The position numbers and the translations under genes are program-made. Positions 18,194 through 26,959 of a stretch of DNA of 64,000 bases are shown here, in pieces. The stretch is from positions 1-64,000 of the forward strand of contig JAHLVW010000108.1 in the NCBI GenBank assembly GCA_019058275.1, read 5' to 3'. Source of the stretch: Candidatus Heimdallarchaeota archaeon (GTDB lineage Archaea; Asgardarchaeota; Heimdallarchaeia; JABLTI01). The notes below the pieces were generated by a model. The model had not been told where the DNA came from. It worked only from the letters and a program-made list of their open reading frames with translations, and made no database searches. Every line of letters begins with the position of its first letter. The stretch's first letter is position 1.

Positions 18194-18826
18194 ATGAGTA
18201 AAAATCCAAAAACCAAACAAAAATTCAATATTGATGTGATAAAAACACCAGAAGGTCATGTACCAACTGTTGATAGCTTTCACAAAGTAATTGATGGGTT
18301 ATTTGGTGAAGTATTAGATACCAGAAAAGATATTGCTAAATTAATTCCAAATTTGGAAAACGAGCTTGGTAATCTCAGAGAAATTTTAGCCCAACAAATG
18401 GTTCTTTTTGAGATCATTAATGATAATATCTTTAAGCTAGAAAAGGAAATTAAAGCCCAAGATAAAAAAATAACTAAAATTCAGAAAACAACAACCGATT
18501 TGAGTGTAGGTGGACAAACAGAAGCAGATCTCACGGAAGAAACTAAAAAAGCATTAGCTAAACTTGTTCGTCGTGAGTTACAAATAGGAACCAAACCAAT
18601 TTATGATTCATTAAAAATGCTTGAGAATGAAATATCAAAATCAAGTGCTGCCACCTTGAAAAAAGTCGAGAAGCAACTTGATAACATAAAGGATCAAATT
18701 GATGATTTATCCTCAAAATCAGAGCTACAAATGTTGGAAATATTAGAAAGCGTTAATCAGGAACCAATTAAAAGACAAACCAAATCATCAGCAACACGTA
18801 CAACTAAGAAGAGATTAACTTCTTAA
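18194..18826 (+). CDS. Coiled-coil protein of unknown function
   Basis: Protein of 210 residues that I do not recognise. Residues 25-95 and 115-185 are heptad-rich coiled coils (LIPNLENELGNLREILAQQM, VEKQLDNIKDQIDDLSSKSE), separated by a Gly/Thr-containing turn. The C-terminus is basic (TRTTKKRL). It sits just after the RING-like gene on the same strand and may be its partner, judged from position only. Confidence 0.6.
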   Translation: MSKNPKTKQKFNIDVIKTPEGHVPTVDSFHKVIDGLFGEVLDTRKDIAKLIPNLENELGNLREILAQQMVLFEIINDNIFKLEKEIKAQDKKITKIQKTTTDLSVGGQTEADLTEETKKALAKLVRRELQIGTKPIYDSLKMLENEISKSSAATLKKVEKQLDNIKDQIDDLSSKSELQMLEILESVNQEPIKRQTKSSATRTTKKRLTS

Positions 18827-18960
18827 CAGAAATGATTATTCAGAAAGATAATACTAATTATTTTTCAAAATTAGTAGAAAAAAAAAATAAAGTATGATTG
18901 GTTTTCTAGTATAGTGTAGAATCTGGGTTAGTTAAAATAGGAGGGGCAAAAAAAAACCCC

Positions 18961-19383
18961 TTAAGAAATTTCTAGAACAGAAATATCGACTTTAGAAACG
19001 CCGTCAATATCAGCTAATTCTTCTTTAATTGTCTCCATATTCACATTCTTAAATTCTTTCGAATCAATATAACCTTCGTATACACAACTTTCTTGTGTAA
19101 AGCATAATCCTGTAGAATACAGGGTTTTTATTCCGGCTTTCATAAATAATGAACCCATTTTCTTTAAGAAGTCTGGACTTAGTTTTCCAATCTCAATTCC
19201 CACTTTGTAAACTTTGTCACTTGTCGTGGGAATAATTCTAATAATTTTGGTACTTGGTGCAAGTATCATAACCGCAAAATTTCCTTCTTCAGGTTTTAAT
19301 GCGTCTAAAAATGTCTGGGGTAATTGGATAGGTTGCCCTACTTCAAGCTTACACATCTTTGCTACAGTTACTTCTGTTGTCAT
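18961..19383 (-). CDS. AbrB-like plus ACT-like regulatory protein
   Basis: Protein of 140 residues. Residues 8-55 look like a SpoVT/AbrB swapped-hairpin segment (LEVGQPIQLPQTFLDAL then FAVMILAPSTKIIRIIPTT). Residues 58-140 look like an ACT domain: YKVGIEIGKLSPDFLKKMGS, then MKAGIKTLYSTG, and a closing strand VSKVDISVLEI. ACT domains bind small metabolites, often amino acids, so a ligand-responsive regulator is possible. GGAG upstream of the ATG supports the start. Both domain assignments rest on pattern reading. Confidence 0.5.
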   Translation of the reverse strand: MTTEVTVAKMCKLEVGQPIQLPQTFLDALKPEEGNFAVMILAPSTKIIRIIPTTSDKVYKVGIEIGKLSPDFLKKMGSLFMKAGIKTLYSTGLCFTQESCVYEGYIDSKEFKNVNMETIKEELADIDGVSKVDISVLEIS

Positions 19384-19758
19384 TACTGCCTCTCCTTCAT
19401 AAGGGGAATTTAATAATATTATCTCATTAAATTAATCCCTTTGGTGTATATATAATTTACTTTTTGACACCTTTTTAGCAAAAATGACTTTTAAATGACT
19501 TTTTAATCAGACTTTTTTTTGTTTGATTTTTTTAAATTTTCTCCTAAAATGGAGCTATTTTCTTAATAGCCTAACTATAATTTGTAACCTAAAAATTAAA
19601 GATATATGGTTTTATTTTGTAATGAGAAGAATAATTATCATTTAATTGATAATAAGAAAGAGATATAATAGAACTAATTTATAGTATATGATAAAAAAAC
19701 CTATAAGTATAGGAGACTGAATCCGCTGTCAAGTAATAGAAAGTTTCGCGAGAAACGA
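19384..19758. other. Intergenic region between divergent regulators
   Basis: About 375 nt, extremely AT-rich, with long T runs near 19500-19560. It holds the promoters of the two divergent regulator genes. I see no RNA gene. The frame of the gene starting at 19759 stays open upstream for at least 60 nt without ATG, GTG or TTG, so the real start may differ. Confidence 0.45.
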
Positions 19759-20439
19759 TTGTCACTTTTAATGCACCCTCTTCGGAGGTCTATATATCAG
19801 TTGGTTTGTGAAACGCCAGGATCATATTTCTATGAAATTGTAAGTGCACTTGCAACCCCTCAAGGAACTCTTTCTTGGCATTTACATATGTTAGAAAAGG
19901 ATGGGTTAATTAAATCAACAAAATTCGGAGGAAAAAGATTATTCTTCCCGAAAATGTTGCGCTCTGAATCAGCTGAGAAAGCATACGCAATTCTAAAAAA
20001 TAGTACAGCAGCGAAAGTCTTTGATCTCATAGTTAATAACCCTGGATGTTATCAAACGGAAATAGCATTAAAGCTAAGCATCCACCATGATACTGTTAGG
20101 CATCATATAGTAAGATTAGCAGAAGCAGAATTGATAGATATTATACGAGATGGCAGAACTGTAAAGTACTTCCCTGGTGAATTAGGAAAGGAACTCATAA
20201 ACGGAAGTCTTAATGTGTTGTCTGAAAGGTATATCCGATTCTTATTTGATAAACTAGAAGAAGGATGTTTGACACCTGAGATACTAGAGAGAGATTTACA
20301 TAGTATCTCTTTAAGGATAGAATGTCCAAATTCAGAAGACATATCACTTAAAATAGAGCTTGGTCCATGGGAAACAAGATTTGATGAAGAAGAAAACGAT
20401 ATCGATAATGATGAGAATGATAAAGAAGAATCTGAGTGA
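19759..20439 (+). CDS. Tandem winged-helix transcriptional regulator
   Basis: Protein of 226 residues with two ArsR-like winged helices. The first, residues 5-75, reads HPLRRSIYQLVCETPGSYFY then GTLSWHLHMLEKDGLI. The second, residues 80-140, reads AAKVFDLIVNNPGCYQTEIA then HHDTVRHHIVRLAEAELI. The C-terminal tail is acidic. Tandem wHTH proteins like this are common archaeal regulators. TTG 19759 has a weak ribosome-binding site. AGGAGA lies at 19711-19716, and in-frame CTG codons at 19717 and 19726 follow it, so the true start may be further upstream. The target is unknown. Confidence 0.75.
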   Translation: MSLLMHPLRRSIYQLVCETPGSYFYEIVSALATPQGTLSWHLHMLEKDGLIKSTKFGGKRLFFPKMLRSESAEKAYAILKNSTAAKVFDLIVNNPGCYQTEIALKLSIHHDTVRHHIVRLAEAELIDIIRDGRTVKYFPGELGKELINGSLNVLSERYIRFLFDKLEEGCLTPEILERDLHSISLRIECPNSEDISLKIELGPWETRFDEEENDIDNDENDKEESE

Positions 20440-20458
20440 ATTTTAGAAAAAATAAAAA

Positions 20459-20475
20459 AAGTGAGAAAATCACTT
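20459..20475. terminator. Hairpin between convergent genes
   Basis: AAGTGA at 20459-20464 pairs with TCACTT at 20470-20475 over a 5-nt loop, directly between convergent stop codons and next to an A-run. Confidence 0.45.
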
Positions 20476-21243
20476 CAATTTCTTGAGTGTTTTCTTTAAT
20501 TCTTCGAATGCTGCTTCCCAATCTTTGATTTCTTCGGTTAGTTCTTCTCTTTGTTCGTTATATTCTTTTTCAGATAATTCGCCTGTCGATTTTCTAACAA
20601 ATAATGTTTCAAGTAGTTCTCTTTTTTGTGCCAATTCCTTCTTTAATTGATTCTTCCAGTTTTCCATTTTGATTAATTCTTGAGTGATTTGTCTTTCAGC
20701 GTCAGCAATTGTAGATTTATATTCACCTCTCATTTTATCATAGGTTTTAGAACTAATGGTACCATCACGCTTTAGACCCTCGAGTTTTGTGAGACGCTCT
20801 TTAGATGTTTCCTTTTTTTCCATTAAATCAAATATTGGGATTGGAGCACCACCTTTTGCTAATTTCTTCTTTTCGATTTTTATTGTGACGAATCGTTTAT
20901 TTAATTCGTTAACACGATCTTTGGCATCTTCTTTTGGAATTAATCCAACCTTTACTCGTTCTTCGAGGTTTTCTATTTCTTCTAAAATTTCTTCCATTTC
21001 TTTATCAATAATAATCAATCGTCCTTTTATTGCAAGGGAATGAACAACATTAGAATCCATTGGTTCGACTTCATGAGATTTTGATTCAACTACTTCAGTA
21101 CCAAATGAAGATGAATAAATATCAGATGATGATTTATCTTTTTTCTTAAACATATTTTTTGGTAATCTTGCACCGCAAGATTTGCAAAATTTGAAATTCT
21201 GCAATACAGGTTTACCACAAACAGGGCATCTATAATCTACCAT
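20470..21243 (-). CDS. Zinc-ribbon and coiled-coil protein
   Basis: Protein of 257 residues. Residues 5-27 form a zinc ribbon (CPVC, then CKSC). After a Ser-rich linker, residues 70-257 are almost entirely coiled coil in three blocks, each with a repeated pattern in which a Gly-rich turn precedes an acidic helix (KVGLIPKEDAKDRVNELNKR, KRDGTISSKTYDKMRGEY, KSTGELSEKEYNEQREELTE). These internal repeats suggest duplication of a helical hairpin. The function is not known. Confidence 0.65.
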   Translation of the reverse strand: MVDYRCPVCGKPVLQNFKFCKSCGARLPKNMFKKKDKSSSDIYSSSFGTEVVESKSHEVEPMDSNVVHSLAIKGRLIIIDKEMEEILEEIENLEERVKVGLIPKEDAKDRVNELNKRFVTIKIEKKKLAKGGAPIPIFDLMEKKETSKERLTKLEGLKRDGTISSKTYDKMRGEYKSTIADAERQITQELIKMENWKNQLKKELAQKRELLETLFVRKSTGELSEKEYNEQREELTEEIKDWEAAFEELKKTLKKLK

Positions 21244-21497
21244 AATTTATTACCTTCTACAAATTTATCTTATAGATTCTTTTGCTGTTTAACTAAAAAA
21301 AGAATTCTGTTCGGAACTTTAGTTATTTTATACTAATGGCGCAAAGAAAAGCAATTTTTTACAAAGATTTTAATTATTATGCTGATTTAGTTGATTAAGT
21401 TAGCTTGTTAAGATGTAGCTTTTTTCCTTGAAATACTTGAAAAATGACAAGATTTAAATGAGAAAAGGTTACGTCGAATACTAGTGAGTTGATAAAC

Positions 21498-22040
21498 ATG
21501 GCTAGACGCCCTGCACGTTGTTATACTAAAATTGCTGGACCCCCTTATACTCGTAAGAAGTATATCCGAAGCATTCCCGGGTCAAAAATTACTAGCTTTG
21601 AAGCTGGTAATAGAAATACCAAATTCCCAGTTTCTGTATCATTGTACTCTAAAGAAGCTTGTCAAATTAGACATGTAGCATTAGATGCAGTTAGGATGAT
21701 GAGTAATAGACATATGCAGCGAAAAGTAGGTGCTGAACATTATCATTTTATCATTAGAATCTATCCTCATCACATTTTAAGAGAAAACAAGATGATGGCT
21801 TTTGCAGGTGCAGATCGTTTGCAAGATGGTATGCGTCGAGCTTTTGGTAAACCAATGGATATCTGTGCTCGAGTAAAAGCTAATCAACCACTTGTAACCA
21901 TACATACTCATCCCCAACATGTAGACAAGGCCAAACGTGCTTTGAAAATTGGTGGAGATAAACTACCAACTCCTTATCGAGTTCAAATTGATGTTGGTGA
22001 AAAACTCTATAATGAGCATCAAATGAAGGTAGAGAAGTAA
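21498..22040 (+). CDS. rpl10e: Large-subunit ribosomal protein uL16 (L10e)
   Basis: Archaeal/eukaryotic uL16, which helps form the tRNA-accommodation region of the 50S subunit. The opening MARRPARCYTKIAGPPYTRK and the conserved KVGAEHYHFIIRIYPHHILR are diagnostic. The ATG at 21498 is chosen; an in-frame TTG 9 nt upstream adds only three residues that do not fit the family. Length (about 180 residues) is full. The gene is monocistronic here. Confidence 0.96.
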   Translation: MARRPARCYTKIAGPPYTRKKYIRSIPGSKITSFEAGNRNTKFPVSVSLYSKEACQIRHVALDAVRMMSNRHMQRKVGAEHYHFIIRIYPHHILRENKMMAFAGADRLQDGMRRAFGKPMDICARVKANQPLVTIHTHPQHVDKAKRALKIGGDKLPTPYRVQIDVGEKLYNEHQMKVEK

Positions 22041-22193
22041 TAAACTTACTTTCTTCTTCACTTCTTTCTATTTCTTATTGATATTATCTGTATATGTCCT
22101 TACATAATCCCAATTTAAATTTTATAGATTGTACATTAATTCCTTGAGGATGAGGAATCAATTCTAAAATAGTAATCCGTCAGGAGAAAATAA

Positions 22194-22607
22194 ATGGATT
22201 TCACATGTGCAAAATGCAATACAAAACAAGAGAAAAGTCCAACACTATTGTCAACTGGTTGTCCAAAATGTGGTTCTCGAGTATTTAAAATAACTACTCT
22301 ACGTACTAAAGCAGCTTTAGATGTGTTAAGGACAATTCCAAGAGTGGAAACTGAAAACTTAGATGAGCTTATGACGACAAGATACAGAGTTTTTCCTAAA
22401 GTTATTGAACAGAAATCAGACAGCGAAAGAAAACGGGATCTTGATGAAGATAGTATTCCAACTATAAAATTGAAGGAAAAAGGGGTCTATGAAGTAAATA
22501 TAGAAGGACTCTTTAGGGATAAAAAATCAGATCCAATCATACTAAGTGGTAAAACAGGCATTTACAAAGTTGAAATGATGCTTCCGGAAAAGAAAGAACA
22601 GAAGTAG
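22194..22607 (+). CDS. OapC-like zinc-ribbon protein (DUF2072 type)
   Basis: Archaeal protein of 137 residues. The N-terminal zinc ribbon is CAKC then CPKC. A conserved C-terminal module is KGVYEVNIEGLFRDKKSDPI followed by ILSGKTGIYKVEM, the pattern I associate with the archaeal OapC/DUF2072 family found near replication origins in haloarchaea. The name rests on my recall of that family; function is not established. An SD-like AGGAG precedes the ATG. Confidence 0.65.
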   Translation: MDFTCAKCNTKQEKSPTLLSTGCPKCGSRVFKITTLRTKAALDVLRTIPRVETENLDELMTTRYRVFPKVIEQKSDSERKRDLDEDSIPTIKLKEKGVYEVNIEGLFRDKKSDPIILSGKTGIYKVEMMLPEKKEQK

Positions 22608-22621
22608 TTGTAAAACTACTT
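22602..22621. terminator. Hairpin terminator between convergent genes
   Basis: AAGTAGTT at 22602-22609 pairs with AACTACTT at 22614-22621, followed by a T-run. It spans the stop codon of the zinc-ribbon gene. Confidence 0.55.
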
Positions 22622-22628
22622 TTTATTG

Positions 22629-23069
22629 TTAATTTTTAGGTGCTAATAAATATAAAGCAGTTTCTTCATCTTTTGTTCTAAAGACACCAGGACGTGTCTC
22701 AACCAAATAGATTTCAGCTGTAACTGAAACTATTCCTTCGATTAGATGACCGCCAAGACATTTTCCATCCTTTTCACCTAGAACAATATGAATATGTGCT
22801 ACTGGTTCTTGAGTAGCTTTGTTTTTAGCAATATTCCCCATACAGGATAAAAGTTCAACCTCTTTAAATGGCATATGTAGGTATTTTTTCTCCTTGATAT
22901 CAAAATAGCCAATTTTTCCTTTCTTTAATGCACCTATACCTGTAAGGTACCCAGCTATAATTTTGTTTTCCTTCACATATTGAATTATTGCTTGGAGTAA
23001 ATCTTCACCCTTCTCTAATCTAATTAAATGAACTTTTTGTTGATCCATTTTCATTGATTTCATTTTCAT
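22629..23069 (-). CDS. PPC/DUF296-domain protein
   Basis: Stand-alone PPC (PCC) domain of about 145 residues, a trimeric alpha-beta fold seen in archaea and bacteria and in plant AT-hook proteins. Family features are the GEDLLQAIIQYVKENKI helix, GYLTGIGALKKGKIGYF, and the His-containing AHIHIVLGEKDGKCLGGHL, which supplies likely metal ligands. Several ATGs lie close together (23069, 23063, 23054); an AGGATGG stretch just upstream favours the cluster rather than the distal start at 23108. Biochemical function is unknown. Confidence 0.85.
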   Translation of the reverse strand: MKMKSMKMDQQKVHLIRLEKGEDLLQAIIQYVKENKIIAGYLTGIGALKKGKIGYFDIKEKKYLHMPFKEVELLSCMGNIAKNKATQEPVAHIHIVLGEKDGKCLGGHLIEGIVSVTAEIYLVETRPGVFRTKDEETALYLLAPKN

Positions 23070-23114
23070 CCATCCTGTAAACACAATAGCTTGAGATAAA
23101 ATAAACATAGGATT

Positions 23115-24314
23115 TTAGGAAGTTAATTGCTTTCTTAGATTATCAATATGCTCTCTAACTAACGATAATTCTTTGTTTATTTGTTGAATTGTTTCATCGA
23201 ATTCTTGCTTACTTTTCAATCCTTCTTGGAAATCAGTTTCATTTTTCTCAATGCCCTTTTCTAATCGGTATTTTTCTGCTTCCAAGGTTAAAAGTTGCAT
23301 ATAAGGATCAGCTGCTGGTGTTGTACTTTCCACGGTTTCTTTTTCTTTAAGTACCTCGGAGGGTTTCACCCAAGTATCACCTGTATCCTCGCTAGGAGCT
23401 AAAGGCTCTTCAATGATAGGTTGTTGCACTTCCCTAAGATCAGCTTGTGATGGAACAAGTTCACTAGTGTTCGTAGTTTCTTCAGAAATTTCTTCTACGA
23501 TTGGCGCAGTAACAGTTTTACTCTCCATTTGTTCCTTAAAATCCATCATCTGTCTTTCTGTTTCATGCTCAGCTTCTGCTATAATTTCTTTCATCTGACT
23601 CAAAACAATAGATGGTTCTGATTCAGGTTGTTTTGATTCTGCTAGTTTTTTTAGAGTTTCTGGAGCAATAAGCTCAGGTTCCGTAGGTTCTTCAACCAGA
23701 GTTTCCTCTACAGAAGGAGATATAACTGGTTCGCTCACTTCGTCAGGTTCAATTGGTAATAAAAGTGGAGGTTCGGATGAAAATTCTTCAATAGGTGCTT
23801 GCACTTCATTAGAAACAGGTGGTTCAGTTTCTTGTTGTGGTTGTTCAGTTACGCTTGCTTCAATCATTGGTGCTCTTTCATCAACATGAGAGTCACCTGG
23901 TTTCTTTACTAAACTACTCAAAAGAGAACGTAAATCATTAATTTCTGATTTCATTATATCTAATTCTTTCTTTAATCGTTTCGCTTCTGATGATGATTCT
24001 TGCTCTTGGCTGAAAACAACAGTTTTTGCGTTAACAATAACACTATAAACTAAATCGACTAATTTTTTCTGATATCTAAACCATTGTCCATATGGATCCC
24101 AGTTTAGAAGGGCTTCTCGAACGCTTTCAAGAAGAGTTACAAATTCCTTATTGTATTCTTTTTCAGCGACAATAGATGCTTCAATGTTAGATAATACGTC
24201 TATTAACTCAACTCTCAATTCTGCTTCTTGTTGAGGGGTTGTTTCACCTTTAATTAGGACAGAATAGAGCTGTTCTATTTTTCCTACATTCACTGTGAAT
24301 ATATCTTCTGACAC
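23115..24314 (-). CDS. Acidic coiled-coil protein with disordered middle
   Basis: Unrecognised protein of about 399 residues. An N-terminal helical domain (EQLYSVLIKGETTPQQEAEL, then IEASIVAEKEYNKEFVTLLE) is followed by a short coiled coil, a long Pro/Glu/Ser-rich disordered middle, and a C-terminal coiled coil. GTG 24314 is preferred because GGAG lies 6 nt upstream; an in-frame TTG at 24362 has no such signal. A linker or cytoskeletal-type role is possible but unsupported. Confidence 0.6.
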   Translation of the reverse strand: MSEDIFTVNVGKIEQLYSVLIKGETTPQQEAELRVELIDVLSNIEASIVAEKEYNKEFVTLLESVREALLNWDPYGQWFRYQKKLVDLVYSVIVNAKTVVFSQEQESSSEAKRLKKELDIMKSEINDLRSLLSSLVKKPGDSHVDERAPMIEASVTEQPQQETEPPVSNEVQAPIEEFSSEPPLLLPIEPDEVSEPVISPSVEETLVEEPTEPELIAPETLKKLAESKQPESEPSIVLSQMKEIIAEAEHETERQMMDFKEQMESKTVTAPIVEEISEETTNTSELVPSQADLREVQQPIIEEPLAPSEDTGDTWVKPSEVLKEKETVESTTPAADPYMQLLTLEAEKYRLEKGIEKNETDFQEGLKSKQEFDETIQQINKELSLVREHIDNLRKQLTS

Positions 24315-24421
24315 TTTTATCTCCAACCAACTTAGTATTGGTTTTTCCCGCCTATGTTCCAAGCCTTCTTGGTCTTCGAGTTGGATGTACTCTGCAAGTC
24401 AGCATTGCTCATGGTCGGAAA

Positions 24422-25405
24422 TTAATGCATCTCAGCATCTTTAGCTCTGACAAGACGATTATTAAACTTATCTTTTTCAGTAACCGATGATGAGACTTTA
24501 ACTTTTTTAGCTATTTTTATCTTTCCATTTCTTATAACTAATGTTTTTTTATAATAATCATTTATCGCCAAGTTCACCATTAATAAAAGATGATTTCTTA
24601 GACTGTTTCTTCCGTATTCCATTGACTCTACAATTCTATTTAGTTCTTCGCATTGATAGATGTAGTTGTATAATTTGTAAGCTGAGTTCTGTTTTTCTTC
24701 TAATTCCTTAACCAGTTTCTTGAAGTCTATTTTTCCATTATTATAGTCATATCTTGATTCAATTTTGTATGGGGTTCTTCTGCTGATAAACGCAGCTAAA
24801 CCATCATAATATTTTACAATAATGGATAAGACATTTCCAGAGATGATTTCATCGTGATGAGAAATACATACTTCTCTAACTTCTCTATCAGTAATCGTAA
24901 TTTGTTCATAGATTTTACTTTGATGGGTTTTAGTATGGACAAAGTGGTGTAGCATGAGAGCAATGAGTAATCGTTGTAATGCTTTAGGGTAATTAATCCC
25001 TAATCCTTTTCTGATTTTTAATTTCTTCTCTTTAGGATTTGGTTTTGGTTTATAGTCAGCAACATCACAACTCAACCATTTTACTTTACCGTACCCTTCT
25101 GCTCTCTTGCTTCCTAAGAATCGTCTACTCAAGAAATATCCTATCTTCTCTCTTGCTTGTTTCATGGAAGAATCCACACAGGTAATTTCAAGGTACCCTT
25201 GATAACCTCGTAAAATTGTTGGTGGTCGTCGTTCTCCCTTGACGACTTTTCCTATAGGTGTGAATGTAGGATAACTATTGGTTTTTGGATCAGCAACTAC
25301 CTTAATCCAACAACCATGCTTCTTGATGAATGGTTTGTGAAGTACGATTGGTGTCTCTAATCATCCAATGAGAGTGGCTATTTTTCTCAGTTGTATTTCT
25401 GCCAT
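24422..25405 (-). pseudogene. RAMP-superfamily (Cas-like) gene 2, interrupted by an early TGA
   Basis: The reading frame begins at ATG 25405 (MAEIQLRKIATLIG), meets TGA at 25361-25363 after 14 codons, then continues open to TAA at 24422, 327 residues if read through. Directly after the stop the coding character is clear: LETPIVLHKPFIKKHG, then RPPTILRGYQGYLEI, and the glycine-rich loop FLGSKRAEGYGKVKW typical of RAMP/Cas RRM folds. The remaining 220 residues are helical and unfamiliar (LQRLLIALMLHHFVH, VCISHHDEIISGNVL). It overlaps the end of RAMP gene 1 by 19 nt, implying coupled translation. A shorter product could start at GTG 25177 but would lack half of the RAMP fold. It could be Cas5- or Cas6-like; I cannot tell which. 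Confidence 0.6.
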
Positions 25406-26340
25406 GCGTCTAAACTCTCCTGTAATTTATGGTTTTGATTCTCTGTTGTTTCTCTCTCAACAATTTCTATACTTCCATTATTTTCTTGTCCGAAGATTCT
25501 CTCAAAAGATACTTTTTCAAGTGTCATTTCTTTGACCTCGAGACGTCCATATCCACTATTACCTCCTCGCCCAAGTTGAGTTATTCCAAGAATACCTTCT
25601 ATAAGTAATCCCAATAGCCATTGAGGAATCACTTTTGAGAATTCCACATAAAAACAAAATTCACCACTGAAATATTGCTCTGAGAAATCTTGCAGAGACT
25701 TTTTATCCCTTCGCGAAGCATGACGAAACTCATTGGAAACATAAACAAAGGAAAGTCCTTTTTGTTCTGTGATTTTGTCTAATGACTTATCAGATTGTAT
25801 GATATTATCACTCCAAACTCTAATTGAAGATTCTTCTCCAAGCATACCAAATAGTTGTCTGATAGCACAAGGATTATCACCACATTTCCCCATTAAGTGC
25901 TCACCTAAAAGTAAAGTAGATTCATTGTTTCCTTGAAATTTTTCTTTAATTGTAGGAGAACAATATTCAATTTCCTTACTGTAAAGAATATTCATAATAC
26001 TATGTCTAATTGCACCTCTAATCCCTTTCACTACTCGAGAGATGCCTCGTTCTTCTTTTAGTATAGAAATTGAAATTTTAGCTTCAGGTTTCTTTTCTTT
26101 TGCTTTTATTCGAAGAGTATTGAAATCATCAAGTATCAAATCTTTGTTCAACTGAAGAAACTCTTCTAATTCAGAAACAACAACATTTGTTTTTCCTTGA
26201 TACTGATAAGGAATCTCCCCACCTCTCATTAGAAATGAACTTGAACCACTGCTGCTGTTAAGTGGTTTCGCCTACCAAGCATGAACTTTAACTGTTATAC
26301 GATTGAATTTTTTCATGGTTATTGACCTTATTGTTTTCAT
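25387..26340 (-). pseudogene. Cas7-like RAMP gene 1, interrupted by an early TAG
   Basis: The frame opens at ATG 26340, 24-31 nt downstream of a TATA box, reads MKTIRSITMKKFNRITVKVH and two further residues, meets TAG at 26272-26274, and then stays open to TGA at 25387. The first strand RITVKVHAW followed after the stop by KPLNSSSGSSSF matches the start of a Cas7 fold. Further Cas7-like features are VVKGIRGAIRHSIMN (the usual G-x-R-G helix), a Cys-containing segment CGDNPCAIRQLFGML preceding SIRVWSDNII, and the glycine-rich loop GRGGNSGYGRLEV. An ATG at 26229 would give an intact 280-residue protein lacking strand 1 and has no ribosome-binding site. No cas10, cas1/2 or array is nearby. Confidence 0.65.
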
Positions 26341-26363
26341 TATTATTTACATGGGGCTGATTA

Positions 26364-26371
26364 TTTATAAA
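26364..26371 (-). promoter_or_regulatory. TATA box for the RAMP operon
   Basis: TTTATAAA centred about 27 nt upstream of ATG 26340 on the minus strand, the spacing expected of a leaderless archaeal promoter. It supports 26340, not 26229, as the original start of RAMP gene 1. Confidence 0.55.
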
Positions 26372-26390
26372 CCTTATGGTTATCGGCAGA

Positions 26391-26400
26391 TTAATATAAT
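26391..26400 (+). promoter_or_regulatory. TATA box for the small-gene operon
   Basis: TTAATATAAT centred about 26 nt upstream of GTG 26422 on the plus strand, again the leaderless spacing. Together with the opposing TATA box it makes a compact divergent promoter region of about 80 nt. Confidence 0.5.
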
Positions 26401-26421
26401 TATTTAACTATTGATTACACG

Positions 26422-26598
26422 GTGGATAAAAAAGTGTCCGAACTGTCAGTGAAAAAGAAACTTTCATACAACAGTGGAGTGTATAGAGTTCCAGTTCCTA
26501 AAATCTTCATAGATAATATGGGACTAAAAAAAGGTGATGAGGTAATCGTCATCTATAAGGACGAAAACACTCTACTAATAACGAAAGTCAAGGAATGA
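26422..26598 (+). CDS. AbrB/SpoVT-type DNA-binding protein
   Basis: Protein of 58 residues with one swapped-hairpin AbrB domain: VKKKLSYNSGVYRVPVPKIF, then MGLKKGDEVIVIYKDENTLL. Such proteins act as transition-state regulators or antitoxins. It is the first gene of the plus-strand operon and is divergent from the RAMP genes, so it probably controls both directions (inferred). GTG 26422 is chosen from the TATA spacing; GTG 26434 is an alternative. No toxin partner of a known family is recognisable next to it. Confidence 0.75.
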   Translation: MDKKVSELSVKKKLSYNSGVYRVPVPKIFIDNMGLKKGDEVIVIYKDENTLLITKVKE

Positions 26599-26657
26599 GA
26601 CTGATTCATGGACACCTATCCACCGCTATAACCGCTCCGTGAAGGAGGAAATAGAAA

Positions 26658-26813
26658 ATGAATAGATATCAGTCATTCAGTCTCTTGAGTAAAGAAAACT
26701 CTCGAGAGGATTATAAAATTATTCCTCAGCTAAAAGAGGAAGTAGAATTTGCAGCCGACAGACCAGCTAAGAGGGTGGTCTGGTGGGCTTGTTTGAGGGA
26801 GGGATACGGTTGA
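26658..26813 (+). CDS. Small protein, 51 residues, unknown
   Basis: Begins MNRYQSFSLLSKENSREDYK and ends with the Trp-containing RVVWWACLREGYG. A strong AAGGAGGA site lies 9 nt upstream of the ATG. Its stop overlaps the TTG start of the next small gene, a translational-coupling arrangement. No family is recognised. Confidence 0.5.
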   Translation: MNRYQSFSLLSKENSREDYKIIPQLKEEVEFAADRPAKRVVWWACLREGYG

Positions 26814-26956
26814 AGAATTTTTTTAACCAAACGACCATCTACCTGCCTGAGCAAGACCTAACAATAACACTCAAGGTTCTGAAGAAAAGTAGGAAGCTTA
26901 GAGTGAGAATCAAGAACGGCGAAGCGACCAATCAATTCGTTTTAGATCATTGCTGA
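26810..26956 (+). CDS. Small protein, 48 residues, unknown
   Basis: TTG start overlapping the previous stop, with GAGGGAGG upstream. It contains two beta-like segments (NQTTIYLPEQDLTITLKVL and KLRVRIKNGEA) and ends VLDHC at TGA 26954-26956. The same frame then continues open for another 24 codons, so the TGA may interrupt an originally 73-residue protein. Unknown function. Confidence 0.4.
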   Translation: MKNFFNQTTIYLPEQDLTITLKVLKKSRKLRVRIKNGEATNQFVLDHC

Positions 26957-26959
26957 ACT

